Source: Pelargonium x hortorum
Taxonomy: Eukaryota; Streptophyta; Magnoliopsida; Geraniales; Geraniaceae
Assembly: GCA_036897525.1 (NCBI GenBank)
Contig: JAYMTJ010000046.1
Location: 22,442 to 86,441, forward strand
Length of the DNA: 64,000 nt
Reading direction: 5' to 3'
Shown one piece after another: positions 11,401 to 23,171 of the stretch (position 1 is its first letter; each line of letters begins with the position of its first letter). The position numbers and the translations under genes are program-made. A model generated the notes under the pieces. That model worked only from the letters and a program-made list of their open reading frames with translations, was not told the DNA's origin and searched no databases.

Positions 11401-11967
11401 ACAAGAAGAAGAGAGTAAGTCAGCTGGAAAGAAGAGTATAGCCCATAAGAAAGGTACATCTACAAAGATTACAGGTCTAGCTTACAAGAGAGTTATAGGT
11501 AGGCATAACAGGTTCTGAGTAAGGTAGAGATACAGAGGAGAAGGCTGCAATAAGAGTCAAGCTCCTAAGAAACAAAGTGCTGGTATTAAGAAGTAGATGT
11601 TGGGTGCCATAACGTAAGTATGTACTATCTAATAGTATTATACTTTATAACAACTCTATTTGGTCGAGAGTCTTTTTAGCTTTTTTATTTACAGGGAATA
11701 GGTAATAAGTGATTATTTACTCTGAGCCCGGTATTTTTATTAGAGATTGTCTTAACTAGAGTGGAATTCTTTACCTAAGTAGAGAAGTATACTAACTAGA
11801 AGAAATGGGTATGTGTAAGTAGGGAGGGTCTAAGAATTAAGAGCGGGTTTTCAAATAGAACTGAGTCTGGGTTTTACAAGCAAGGGATTTTCCAGGGAAG
11901 TTCTTATTTAGAGAGTCCCTAACCTTTAAGAAAGAAGTCATTCCACTAATGGGAACTTCACTCAAAG
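8481..11967. other. intergenic DNA, no gene seen
   Basis: A long AT-rich tract without an ORF of 60 codons. It contains the AAGGATCCTT palindrome near 8850. From about 10,930 to 11,600 the plus strand becomes rich in purines and in AGTAAG, AAGAAG and TATAAG words, with stops in all frames. It may be a second, weaker word field. No RNA gene was identified. Confidence 0.5.
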
Positions 11968-12123
11968 CTGGGGAAGGAGATGCCCCAGAATAGTCCTTTC
12001 GGCTAGAACATCATTCTAGAAAGTGCGATGTATGCTTTTACGAAAACGACGGAAAGTCCACTCTTTTGATTACCCGTTCACCACAGGTGCTAATGGAACG
12101 ACTAGAGCGAGTACGGAGTACTC
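11968..12123 (+). repeat. cluster of three perfect hairpins
   Basis: CTGGGG/CCCCAG (11968-11988, 9-base loop), CTAGAA/TTCTAG (12003-12019, 5-base loop) and GAGTAC/GTACTC (12109-12123, 3-base loop) lie within 156 bases. The cluster sits in and beside an island of higher G+C. It could be the remnant of a structured RNA such as an intron domain or tRNA cluster, but no canonical core motif was recognised. Confidence 0.5.
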
Positions 12124-12163
12124 CTGTTGGAGCAGCAACCACAGGAATTGGCTAAACCCTTAA
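12032..12163 (+). other. 43-residue ATG reading frame in a GC island (doubtful)
   Basis: An ATG-started frame of 43 codons plus TAA coincides with an island in which I count 55 G or C in 110 bases (12041-12150), against about one third around it. The product begins with the basic run MLLRKRRKV and continues with threonine, serine and tryptophan residues (TTGANGTTRA). No family is recognised. It contains one of the three hairpins and a repeated ACCACAGG. It may be a gene fragment or structured RNA; coding is unproven. Confidence 0.2.
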
Positions 12164-13303
12164 CTTATCTTGGAAAACTGGAACACATTACTTTAGCTTA
12201 AACGGACAAGAGACTCCTTTAAGTTGAGCTCGAGAAAGCTGGCAATTAGTATAGAGTTACCAGAACCCGGACTTCTATTTCCATATCCTTATATCTTCAG
12301 GAACTGTCTTTTAGTTAGAAAAAATTCCTTGTTTTAATTGAATTTCATCCTAGTAAGAAAGAGAGTTTTAAGAAAGCTTATCCTTTTGAGAAGAGGTCAT
12401 TTATGACTTGTTAATGAAGTTTTGATTCTACTTTATCAAGTGTCCTTTACTTAATAGGATTCCCATTAGTCTTAGTCAATAATTCCAGTTATCCCAGTCT
12501 TATGCTAGCCTTTTCTTTATAAGTCTGTATTGTATCTCATTAATAGCAATTCTCTATCTGCAGTATCTTAAAACACCTAACTCTTACCTATAACCGGGAA
12601 TCTCTATATAGCTTACTCTTCCGCAGTATCAAGGTTTAAATTCCTTATATTGAATACTGAATAGCTCTTTGTTTAGATGTTAATAGATCTTATTTCCTTA
12701 ATAAAGAAGGGAACTCAGCAACATTAATGTCAGGAAAGTGTTCTAGTATTATGACTACAAAAACTAGAAACCCCGATTAACAAATATAGGCGCCATTTTT
12801 TATTAGTCTTCTCTTATAAGGGGGTCAAAGTGCTTCATAGCGACTTCCTTAGAAAGATAAGGTAGGACTTTAGTAAAACAAGACTCCTGTTACATGAAAT
12901 TCGTAGTATATACGCGGTATAAGTTCCTCCGCTGGGTTTATTACGACTTCTGGGGGATACGCAAGATTGTTAAGGATAGAATTAGCCAATTACTCTTCAA
13001 AAGGAAGAGGTTTTGAGACTGAAGTACTAGGGGCGGACTGTCCATGGCTGCAGTTGGGGTCTTTGTTCTAGGTTAACCCTAAAAAAGGACGATATTGAAT
13101 AAAATTATAGCGTATGAGATTCCTAGAAATAAAAATAGAGAAGACATTGGCCTAAAATTAAGTGTATTAAACTTTTTTTTCTTCCTCTAGAATTTAGGAG
13201 CTAGGAATTTTCGGATGTTGATATAAAAAAAATGAGTATTGCTTCAAAGAACTTTTTTTTCGGTATTCCGTAAGTGACGAGTATAATAGAACATAGGGAG
13301 TAG
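12164..13303. other. intergenic DNA, no gene seen
   Basis: AT-rich and featureless apart from scattered GC-rich words. No ORF, RNA or repeat was matched here. Confidence 0.55.
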
Positions 13304-13382
13304 ATCCCAGCTTCGAGTGGATTTGAACCTACGCTTTTAGTTATCTTAAATTTAATGCTCTACCAGAGCAGAGAGAGTGGGA
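13304..13382 (-). pseudogene. degraded tRNA-like sequence
   Basis: Read on the minus strand, this segment has the order of tRNA elements but decayed pairing. TCCCA at the start pairs with TGGGA at the end. GCTC-TGGTA-GAGC makes a perfect 4-bp D arm. An anticodon-like loop contains TTTAAG. A T-loop GGTTCAAATCC follows. Against a working tRNA: six bases instead of two separate acceptor and D stem, the anticodon stem hardly pairs, and only two of five T-stem pairs form cleanly. The D arm resembles trnK and trnF types, but the identity cannot be fixed. It is most likely a relic of a lost tRNA gene, or a chance likeness. It is the second-best tRNA signal after trnI. Confidence 0.35.
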
Positions 13383-14076
13383 TATCAAACAAGGGCTGCA
13401 GGGATTCCTCTATTTATAATAATGTCATTTTGGCAGGCGTTATCCATAACGAGGAGTTTTGCGGGTCGCTTTTTTTGAGTCAAGTTATTTAAAGAAATCA
13501 AGGGGATATTATATAAAAGGTTTTCCGTGGGTATACTAGACAAGTTTCCTTGCTGTATGGGCTTCCTTCTTCTTTTCATAAGTTTAGGAGAAGCGATTAT
13601 TTGAAGAAATGTTCCTGCTCTCACTTAAGCAGAGCATCTTATGCAGTATAAATAAAGGAAGTTCTCCTGTAAATTAATATTTTACTATTTCTATTTCAAG
13701 TTGTCCTGAATCTCTTATCTTGGTTTATGAAGCATCGGACACCCATTATAAACTATTAAAAGTCTGTATAATCTGTATAAAGAAATGGTGGATTCCTATT
13801 AGACTAGACCTATATACCAATCGCAAACCCCTAGTTGCTTCTTAATATAAATCAGAAGGTTATGCCCTTTGCTTGCGTAAGACTAGCTACGCTCAAAGAG
13901 GGCCGTCCTGCAATAGAGTACAAAAACTATATCCCGATATAAAATATTAAAAAAAGGGTTTTATAACAAATCAAAATAGAAAGAAATTCTCGCGCAAGTT
14001 ATATAATCTAATCTAGTGACTGCAACAAAGCAAAACGAGTAAAAAGACCCAATACTCCGGTAATAATAATATACAT

Positions 14077-14097
14077 CTAAGACTCTTTAACTTAACG
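14077..14097 (+). repeat. dispersed repeat R4, copy 1
   Basis: A 21-base sequence beginning CTAAGACTCTTTAACTTAAC recurs exactly at 37587-37607. A chance exact match of this length within 64 kb is unlikely. The flanks do not align obviously. A weaker relative, TTCTTTAACTTA, lies near 14356. Confidence 0.7.
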
Positions 14098-14194
14098 CAG
14101 CATAAAAAAATAGGCGCAAGCATTTCATTATTAGGGGATCCTCCATTACTCTTAATACTTTTTATTCTAAATTTCAGATAGCCTTGATTGAAGC

Positions 14195-14208
14195 AAAGGG
14201 ATCCCTTT
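14195..14208. repeat. 14-bp perfect palindrome
   Basis: AAAGGGATCCCTTT is fully self-complementary. It is one of the longest members of the GC-centred palindrome class. Confidence 0.85.
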
Positions 14209-15734
14209 TCTAGATTACATTAGGGCATGAAAATATATACTTAAGCTAACGTTCTTAGAGTGCCTAAAGAGCAAATTAAAAGTGAGTAAAATGTTAATGA
14301 TAATTAATTAAAAAAACTTCTATGAAAAACAGTAAATATCTAAAACCTAGACCCGAAAAAGTTCTTTAACTTATATAAAAAAATAGAATTTAAATTCCTT
14401 TTTTTATACTCTATAGCGGCGGAGCCTCCCTCTAAGTGCAGTACTCATTTCCCTAAAAGGCATAATAGAATAGGAGAGATTCCTTATTATATAACCTTGT
14501 TCTGTCCTCTTGCGAAACAAGTAAAATTAGGCAATTTATTATACTCAGGGGTAGAGACTCCTTCTAACGAAATTTCCTAAAATTTAGGTGTTGATACGTA
14601 GTGTGGGGCCTCTTTTGCGCGGTATATAACTAAGGAAGTCCGTTTGAGTAGGTATTTACTTTATTGTATAGAATACGTTTGACCGCGCTTAGAATTAGAC
14701 TTTATTTGACTTACTAAAACCCCTAGTTCAATCTAGCTCTTGTTTATACTACACTAATATTCCTAAATATTAAAAAAACCTTCAGTCCCTTTTGGGTAAC
14801 AAACACCTCAGCTAACTATAGAGAACGAATATTTACGAATAATGAAGCGAATAAAGCAAGTATTACTCGTAGAAATTACTGTAAAAAGCAATTTCTGAAA
14901 CCTAAACTCTGGCTCAAGTCAAGGAAACTCTTAATTCTAAAAGAAAGAAGCCTGGATCCTTTAGAGGATTCCTTTACTAAATATGTAGCAAAGAACCTCG
15001 TTAATCCTTTCCCAGTCAGTACAAGAGGTTAGGTTCATAACGCCCTCTTTTATCTGTTATCTGTACACTTATTAACACTTAAAAAAAAGACCCATATTTT
15101 AAACCAAATTTCGATATACTTCGTGATTTTTCTTACTCAAACTCTAAAATATTCCAATATTATAAATTGAGAGTACGGATAGAAACAAAAGAAATACATT
15201 TCAGAAAGGTAATAAATCATAATAACATACCCGAGAGTAAACCACTTATATATAAATATAAACCCATAGTTTAAGACATGTTATAGGTTACAAAAAATGA
15301 GCATACAATTGCTGAGCTTGCTTTGTATACGTATTCTCTAGAACTTTCTAAGGGCCTTGTCAATGAAATTTTCTCTTTTAGATTAGTTGTACTCGCTCAA
15401 AGATACCTCACATATAAGATAAGTCTATCAAACGTGTACAGTTCACCTTGGGCCTGTTGTTCTACTGAAAGTCCTTTGTGTTTCTTTTCTATATTATAAA
15501 GAAAGAAGAAGTCTAAGTGCAAAGGATTCTAGGGCATTCATAGTTAACTATTAGAACAAAACAGGAGTCTTCAAAAGAAATGGCATAGGTTCGAATTATA
15601 AATTATTATATTATACAACCTATCTTTTTTTCACCAGCCTAACTTAGTTTATCAGATTATTCGTAAATTTAACGTAAAATCCTTATTTCCCTTTTAGTAG
15701 AGTTATCTACCACGCATCAGATAATGCCCCACCT

Positions 15735-16118
15735 TTGAGACCTTTGTTATTATCCATGTTATCCTCAATAGGTAGTAGAAGTCTGTTAAAATTGCTCGGT
15801 ATCCGCAATAAAAGCTCTGTATTGTACTGTACTTACAGGCAGTTTGCAGTCTTTACTTGCTTTGATATTTATATTAAATGCAACCACAATTATAAGTTTA
15901 CGGAGTATTTTTCATTTAGAGAGAAGAGAAGAGGCCCCATTCAGAGGGACCGAGCCCCAAAACCATCTGAGACTTCGGGAGACCCTCAATTCTACGGAAC
16001 AAACTGTGCCAAAGTATCCCTACCCTACAGAGTCAAACCCGATTCCTTATTGCTAAAAGAAAAGAGAGGTCTAAATCTAAATAAAGGGCTCAAAAAAATT
16101 TTTCTAGTTATTAAGTAG
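15735..16118 (+). other. longest ORF in the window, 127 codons, coding doubtful
   Basis: A TTG-started frame of 127 residues is overlapped by a 70-residue TTG- or ATG-like frame (15844-16056) in another frame. The middle (15921-16050) has 66 G or C in 130 bases (51%), far above its surroundings, so stops in both frames are suppressed by composition alone. The product has a basic centre (REKRRGPIQRDRAPK) and no signal peptide, membrane span or family that I recognise. One ORF of this length is expected by chance in 64 kb of this composition. The island itself is real and may be an older or transferred segment. Confidence 0.2.
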
Positions 16119-18400
16119 AGTATGCATCCTCATTAGCAGAGACTCTCAAAGTATCCCCTAAATTTAGTCTTTTTAGTGATTTAAATACAAGTAAATACAA
16201 CTGCTATAAGATATTTATATAGACCACTGCTCGTCTAGATCATATAGAAGAGACCCCTCTTTGCAATGTAGATACATCTAAAGTACTTTTCAAAAATATA
16301 TATAATATAGTTCTTGCAATAGGTCACAGACTCGCGCTATCCTATCTTAAGAAAGCAAGCATTTCTAGAATCGCAAGGAATCTGATATCTAAGGCAAATT
16401 GGCTATTCGGGTTTTCCAGCTGTTGTTAGATACAGGCTAACTGTAAGGGGATTCTAGAATGCCTTTAAACGAACGCAAAATAGGTAAAGGTAAAGTAGTT
16501 TCCTTTAAGGAGTTTCATTTTAAGCCGAGATTCCCCATAAGATTTGTCTTGTACTTTCTCTATTTACAGTCCCAGACAAGATACTATTAAAAAAAGCATA
16601 ACATGGGGAAACCCCTTTTTTGTTAATATTTCCCGGGCCTAACTAGGATTTGTTCCTAGTTTGTACTCGGATTAGGAGCTCCCACTTAGAGTCTATGAAT
16701 GAATAGAGTGCTTTATTACCCACTACCTCTAAAATTTTTACAGACCTAGAAAACAGAGAGCAGCTATCCGTTATTAAAATGAAATTAAGCTTTCCCTTAG
16801 GATTTCTATGAATCCTTTGCTGGAGATATAGGGTGATACAAAAGCAGAGCAGAAGGGCATAGCATAATAAAGAGGTCTCTCACGAATCAAAATGTACTGC
16901 AACTCTGCTCCTGTTAGACTAGAAAGCAAGCAATTCCGAATCAGATAATGAGGAGGTGGTAGTCCTAAATCCCACAAAACGGCTGTAATAAGGGGTTAAA
17001 TAAGTCTATTGTGATAAGATAAGATTTTACTTTTGAAGTTTTCTTTTCCTCAAATAAATATCCAGTAGTTTAGATATAGAGTTCTTTCATAAGGCACTCG
17101 CGAAAGGGTATTTTGAATTTTTCAATATCATTAAGCTTCTGCTCATTTTAGAAATAAATACTATGTAAATGAAACAAACTTTGCACTAAAATGGAATAAG
17201 TGTACTCCCCTTATAGTTCTTAATTTTTATACCTTCGAATAGCTCCTCTCCCGCTGAGAAATTCTTTTTAACTGCTCGCGAAAAACTTGTTTTTATGTGA
17301 GAAAAATTCTATATCTTTCTTTCTTTTCTGAGTCTTCCTGCTTTAACTGTACGAAGGCCACACCACACAAAAAAAGCAAACTTAACTTAGTCTTTACTAC
17401 GTAGAGGAGAGGTATCTTTTTTTAATATTCTGTGTAATTGACTCAAGGGATCCCTATACTCCACAGGAATACTTCCTTTTCCACAAACTTATAGAAAACG
17501 GGTTCTAATTTCACCTCCTTATGTCTTCTCTAGTACATTTGTTTCTTAAATTAAGAGGACCCCACTCACGGAGCAACTTTGCATCGCCGGTATATACCAA
17601 AAAAAGATGCAATGAAATATTTCATAAGCATTTATGAGAGTGTTCTTCATTTGAGAGTTCCCAGCTTTTTTTAAGCGCGAAACAAGGAAGCTCTATCATA
17701 TTTAGGAGTACGAAGACCCATTAATTAGAACTCTACTTGTGCTAAACCCCTGTTACGTAGTATGCGCCTGTTCGCTCTAGAATTTCGTCCTAATTGAAGT
17801 CCTGGGCTAGCCCATTATTATATTAAATATTGAACCTGCTTTTGATTTATTAAAAACGGCTTTTCTACAACTTAAGTCATCAGATTGGGTATTGCCCCCT
17901 ATTTTAGACCCTGGTAAGTCAATTACATTAACGAAGAAGGGTGCCAAAAAGCTCATCTCTCTGTCAACTTATTCATTTCCAGAGTAGCTCTATCTTAAAC
18001 AACGGATGGGGAACTTGGATTTCATACCAGCTTTGTCTTCTATTTCTATCCGTTTAGACAAGAACTAAACAGAACAAAGTATTGACTCCTTGCAATCCCA
18101 AAAGAATAGGATGCTTTGACTCTTTTCTTCTTCAATTGATAGTCAGTTGATAACAGAATCTTTTTTACTGGATAATTAGTAACTGTAACTATATTATCTG
18201 AGGCTCTCACTCTCAATAGTGGAATAAAAAGTACTATCCGCTAAAGAAAGATATGTTGATTTAGTAATGCCTTAAGCCACTCAGCCATTTTTTCCCTCAA
18301 GTGTCCGGTATACTAGGCAGCCCTTAAATATATATAATATATACTTTGATTTATTCCTTTACTAAGTGATTTCAATTACTCTTTTTTTTTGAGCTTTATT
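16119..18400. other. intergenic DNA, no gene seen
   Basis: AT-rich sequence with CCCGGGCCTA near 16634 (repeated near 41989), the palindrome GGTATATACC near 17590 and AGGGATCCCT near 17448. A 67-codon minus-strand ORF at 16774-16977 is judged to be chance. Confidence 0.55.
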
Positions 18401-18429
18401 TTAGATTTAGAGTTTTGTATGTGACTTGC

Positions 18430-18540
18430 TCCTTAGTTCCTTCAGACAAGCTACACTTGCCACCTCACTTTCTTCCTCTTGTTATTGTAGTTCTTTTCTC
18501 TCGTTTAGTTCTTGTTTCTGAGTTCCTTGTCTTGTTGAGG
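18430..18540 (+). repeat. pyrimidine-rich tract with AGTTC words
   Basis: The plus strand is dominated by T and C, with repeated TAGTTCTT, TTAGTTCTTGTTT, GAGTTCCTTGTCTTG and CTTAGTTCCTTCAG. It is an imperfect low-complexity repeat. No gene was identified beside it. Confidence 0.45.
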
Positions 18541-18694
18541 GAATTTTGACTTCTTGGGTTAGGAGTTTAGACTATATCTGAATACCACTCTACAGGGGCT
18601 TACCTCTCGTCCGGACCCTCGGCTTCTATCCTAGTAACCAAGCACAAGAAAAGCCCTAAAATCCAAAATAAGTGCAATGCAATAGATATAGGGT

Positions 18695-18720
18695 AACCGA
18701 AGCCCTTAGGCTTTTTGGTT
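18695..18720 (+). repeat. imperfect hairpin followed by T-rich tail
   Basis: AACCGAAGCC and GGCTTTTTGGTT can pair around a CTTA loop, with small internal irregularities. The fold is terminator-like in shape, but no gene lies upstream, so a termination role is not supported. Confidence 0.4.
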
Positions 18721-19990
18721 TCTATTCCTTGAGTCTTTGTCTGGTTGTTTTGCTTCTGGAACTCATTAAAATGAAATATAAGTACGTATTTTGTATATAA
18801 TAAGGGAAATCTGGGGTTTTCCTTAAGTGTATCTCTCTATATTTATTTGTACTACTTTCCTTTGTTAGTTATCCTGGATATTCGTTTTCTGTATTAGGAA
18901 TTGGTAAAAATGAGGAGGAGTGTCTTAAAAGCAGTCTAAATCAGGGATAGAATCTAGAAATTACGTACTTCTCTTTGACTTTTAAGACTTATGCTTACCC
19001 TTTTATTGAAATTCTAGTTAGGAACGAAAGGTTAGTTATAATCTTTGTGCAGCGTAGAGCCTTAGGACCTATATAAGGACTTTGAATCTAAATATAGCAG
19101 AGGAGGGTAAAATGACTAAAATTCAAGGAAACAAAAGCTCCGTGTATAATATAAGTGGTATACCAAGGATAGAATGTAATCTTTATAGTATCTCCTACAA
19201 TACAACAAGAAACCGAGAGGCGAGTTGAGGGCATTCCTTCTTTCTTACAAAAGCCATTGTAAACCCGGAAATTTTATTCATAAAAATTAATGAAACTAAT
19301 AAAAAGCTTTACTTATGTCTGTGCAAGCAAGATTACACTCTTTAAAGATAAAGAAAAGACCGGGGATTCAATTATTTAGAATCCGACTCTTATTCGGGGC
19401 CCTTCAGTACCTTTTTAACCTTTTCCCAATCTTAATTATCTCTGAATTCGACTTTACAAGTGTCCTTATTGAGGGGTTTTCGCTAAAACACATTTTCCAT
19501 CTTTATTACTCTACTCCTCGTTATACTAAGGCGAGCCTAAAAGCTACTTTTCAAGAAAAGGAATTGTTCTAAAATAGCCGTACTTTTTTTGTATAAGAGT
19601 TCTCCTCTAGTAAAGTCCACCTTTACCTCCCTCAAAAAGATCTCCCTATCCGGAGTTCCAAGATAACGGTGGTTTCATATCTTCTGTCAAGTGTCAAGTT
19701 AAATGTTGCCTGAAAAGGTTTCTCGACCTGGTTACCTTTAGCTAATACAAAGTTTCTTAACCTAAATGTTGAAGAAAGACGCTCGGCTTGCCAGTTTTTT
19801 TAAGATAAGGTAAGGGGTTTGGGCGAGAGAGGTTGTAAATGCAGTATCATTATGTTGCTCCTTAGGTATTCATAATAAAAATGAACTTAGAGCTCCTATA
19901 GTTTTAGACATAAAAAAGAAATTGTGGTAGTCGAAACAAGTCGAGATTCTGTGAAAAGGGCTCCCCTTTTCCTTATTTGTTTTCTTTTGT
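18721..19990. other. intergenic DNA, no gene seen
   Basis: AT-rich, with an 85-codon TTG- or ATG-started ORF at 19315-19572 whose product is hydrophobic in its middle (phenylalanine- and leucine-rich) but matches nothing I recognise and is of chance length. No RNA gene was found. Confidence 0.5.
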
Positions 19991-20090
19991 TGGTTACGGC
20001 AGGGTCAAACGAGGCGTAGTGTATGTAGAGCGGCGCTAGAAAGTGTCCATATTGCGTCCTTCATTAAGCCGGAGCTGGTAGGCAATATCA
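19991..20090 (+). other. small GC island with arginine-rich open frame
   Basis: I count 51 G or C in these 100 bases. One plus-strand frame stays open for about 46 codons up to a TAA just after the island and encodes an arginine-rich segment (RQGQTRRSVCRAALESV), but it has no ATG. It is a possible remnant of a conserved mitochondrial gene or tRNA-bearing segment; I cannot name it. The abrupt composition change is the main evidence. Confidence 0.3.
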
Positions 20091-22247
20091 CTTAACAAAT
20101 AAAAGAGTCTAATCTAAACAAGGTTATAGCAATAAAGCGCCCTTAGTTACCCAGCCGGATCTCGATATATTTGGGAATAACCCGTCTGGACTAATACTTA
20201 AAAATAGAAAAAAAGGTACTTTATCCAGAATCCTTATAAAAGTAAAGAATACTTTTCCTGTAATCTGAGTAGCCTTGAACCTACAAAAGCTTGTCTGAAT
20301 GCATTTACTTTTGTTTTCAATTTCATTATGTTATTAAAAAGGAGTCCTTTCTAGAAGGAATTCTTCCGATAAGGGTGCAAAAATGTATAACACTAATAAT
20401 GAGTGTAGCCCCTTGTGTCCTTAAAAGGAGTTTTAGTTATAGAATATTATTGGAAAGAAGTAAATACTTAAATCTGCACTGGGTTCCGTATTAGAACTTT
20501 TTATTAAAAAAGGTAGATATGATTGATAGAATGTATTTCTCAAAGTTGTTCTCATAATGATTACTTACAGTAGCTGAAAGTTTATTATACAATTTTAGAA
20601 GAGCAGAGTAGAAGGGGCTCGTTAGTAAAGAAGTGATATGCCCTAAAGGTTAACGCGGAGTTACTTATTATATTAGAGCATTACATCGAAAAAGATCCGT
20701 TCTAGATTCTAGTAAATACATTCTGATAAGGATCATATACTAACACTTCTTATACAGCCTCTTTAATGCTCTACACAAATTGAATGACTCTTTATAAGTT
20801 ATTATAAGGACTTAGGACTGTATTGCACGAATTGTATACTGATTCCCTCTGTCACAATAGATAAACTATTACCTTAGAATATCTTCCAGAACTAGAACTA
20901 CCACCAATCCATCCTGAACAAACCATGAATCTCAACATAAGCTCTAAACTCTTATCTACAACAAAATCTTAAACGAACAATGAATCAAGAAGATACTATT
21001 CTAGTTATTAATGAGGACAAACAAATCAAAATGAAAAGATCCAGAGAAAGGAAGAACTGAAACTCCTCACAAACTTCCTAATAATAAGACCCATCTTAGT
21101 AAAGAAACCGATAGGTATCCTCTTTAGCGAACTCTACAAATGGGAAAGACCATGCAACTTCTTATCGACTTACTTGTTTGCTTACTTCCTATACCTCTAA
21201 TACCTCTCGCTTTTGACAGTCTAACTCATAAACCCTTGAAATCCGGTGTAGCGCTTGTCTTAGCGAGCGAAGGAATTGTAGCTTTGTCTTAATGACCCTG
21301 TTTCTATTCTTGAGAGTCGAGTCCTATAAAGAAAATAAATAGAATTGACTATAATTTACCTGAGGTGAGGATTATACCAAAGCAGTCTATAAGTACAATA
21401 TTATCTCCATACCCGATATACTAAGACTCTATTTATACACATTTTTCTTACAGTTTCAAAGAGTAAAGTCGACTACCTTTGGCTTTTTTCTGTGTCTTGT
21501 GCATTCTAATATTTGATATTTGACTCATTTTGGACCCTTTAAATGCCCTGAAGGCTAGCGCAAGGAGAAAGTAAGTAGGAAATTCTAACTATAGAAAACC
21601 CGCAGAGCTTGTACTAAGAGTATCCTTTTGTTTGGCAGAAAGATAGTCAAGCTTCTACTTTCTATTCGGTTAAGACCCTGTAAGATTCAAAGTTATGAAA
21701 CTACTGTCACAAGAAAAGAAGTCTTAGAGCCTATATTAAAGTCAAGAGTTTATTTATGAGTATGAGTATCTTACTGGACCCGCTCCTTCTTACTTAAGTA
21801 GAAAATCAAGTAAGAATTAATAAAAAGAAGAATCAGTAAGCCTCAAAAGCATAAGTTTTGAAATGACTCTGGCTGAATCTGTTTGCTTATGAAAACTAAT
21901 GACACTTAGGAGCCCGCTTACCGGGTATAAATAAGCTGTTAATTTTATCCTTTTGTAATTTGTTTGGGATTGAGTAAAGGAGAGTACTCTATTATCGACC
22001 TGGATGCGTGCCTTTTATTCCGACAAGGCTTAGCTTAAAGTGTGCTAAAATGCAAACTGTGTTATATCCTGGAATCTGTACCTAAAGATTAATAACGGAA
22101 GTAAGCATCCATTTAGAAAGAAACTCCTTAGTCCGTACAGGTATTGAAAATCTTACCTATTCTTAATATAAAGGATATAAAAGAGAGTCTCAGTGAAAGA
22201 AATTTCCACAAGCAACAAGAACAAAACTTCAGGTAAGTTATTTAAAA
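20091..22247. other. intergenic DNA, no gene seen
   Basis: AT-rich. From about 20,850 to 21,350 the palindromes thin out and A/C-rich words increase, as in the 45-50 kb zone. The ORF at 20291-20494 (67 codons) is of chance length. Confidence 0.5.
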
Positions 22248-22296
22248 CTAGTACCAAAGACAAGTCAAGAATTAGTACTACCAAAACCAAGTCAAG
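22248..22296 (+). repeat. short imperfect tandem repeat
   Basis: CTAGTACCAAAGACAAGTCA (22248) is followed by TTAGTACTACCAAAACCAAG (22272), each ending in CAAGTCAAG. The unit is about 24 bases, in two copies. Confidence 0.6.
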
Positions 22297-22936
22297 CTTA
22301 CTGTCAATCCCTTAGTAAGAATGAAGTAAGAAAAAAGGAAATCCCTAACCGAATAAGTACAATAGCAACTCCTTTTACAATCCTTAAAGTACATTTTCAA
22401 GGTTAGAAGTCAACAAAGCACACTTCCATCATGGATCCGCCTGCCTTTGTTCAGATCCAAGGGAAGATTTATCTTGGCTCGTGAATACCCCTGAAACAAG
22501 TCACCCAATTCCTATCTTACCCCTTGTTTTCATTCGTAGGAAATGTTTACAAGACTCACGAAGTAGGAACCTCCCATTCATTTCATTAGGGCGGGTACAC
22601 CCTGTTTATCCATTATGGAAATTCTTTTCATGTGGCAGAAAATTTGACTTGTCAAAGTCTAAAAAAGATAGAACAATCCATTCTAACTGACTCTGACTCT
22701 TCTTTTACTTTACTTTTAGGCAAGCTTTAGATTGGAATCCTAGACCACGTATTACAAGAAAGAGTGTGTTCTTTGCAAGACTATGTTTACGTGCTCCGGT
22801 TTCCTATGTGATACTGAACAGAAACAAGAATCGCTTATATCAAATAAATAAGAGTTTATAGTGTATGCTTACCTTAGAAAAGGGTTAGACTCTGTCTCTT
22901 TTTTTTGATCGATCACTGTTTGTATTACTTATCATT
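22297..22936. other. intergenic DNA with one chance-length ORF
   Basis: A 69-codon frame (22481-22690) has a slightly raised G+C and a basic, proline-rich product start but no recognised family. No RNA gene was seen. Confidence 0.4.
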
Positions 22937-23158
22937 TTGCAGGTTCAAATCGGTTCATTACTGTACTGGGATTTTGTGGAGAACTCTGAGAAGCTGGGTT
23001 GGTACAAGACGACTGATTCCGGTCAACCAACCTCTATTTTAAGGAAAGGACAAGCCTATGAATCTAGTATAGTTTCCGCTTCTTTGTTAGGAATAAAGTA
23101 TATAGGATACTCTGCACCTTCACTAGAATCACTAGGTAGGATTTTCTCGAGAAATTAA
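22937..23158 (+). other. unassigned ORF of 73 codons (open for about 90)
   Basis: The frame opens after a TAG at 22886 and runs to a TAA at 23156, about 89 codons, without an ATG near its start; TTG at 22937 is the first listed start. The upstream part is hydrophobic (SLFVLLIILQVQIGSLLYW). The rest has a balanced, protein-like composition with few low-complexity runs (GWYKTTDSGQPTSILRKGQ). I recognise no family. It ends 13 bases before the end of a minus-strand ORF, so the two face each other. It could be a relic exon, or chance. Confidence 0.2.
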
Positions 23159-23171
23159 TTAAGAGCCCTAA

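Larger units (their letters stand above)
13383..15734. other. intergenic DNA with R4 copy and palindrome
   Basis: A 79-codon minus-strand ORF (13385-13624) abuts the tRNA-like relic and is of chance length. The rest holds repeat R4 copy 1 and the 14-bp palindrome at 14195. No gene is seen. Confidence 0.5.

Noticed and set aside
15580-15605. T-arm-like GCATAGGTTCGAATTAT.
   Set aside because: The stem is unpaired on the 3' side and no anticodon arm was found.
18695-18725. Rho-independent-like terminator.
   Set aside because: The stem is irregular and there is no gene upstream on either strand; mitochondria do not generally use such terminators.
22935-22960. T-arm-like GCAGGTTCAAATCGG.
   Set aside because: The T stem does not close and no cloverleaf can be built around it. 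It lies in an open frame.
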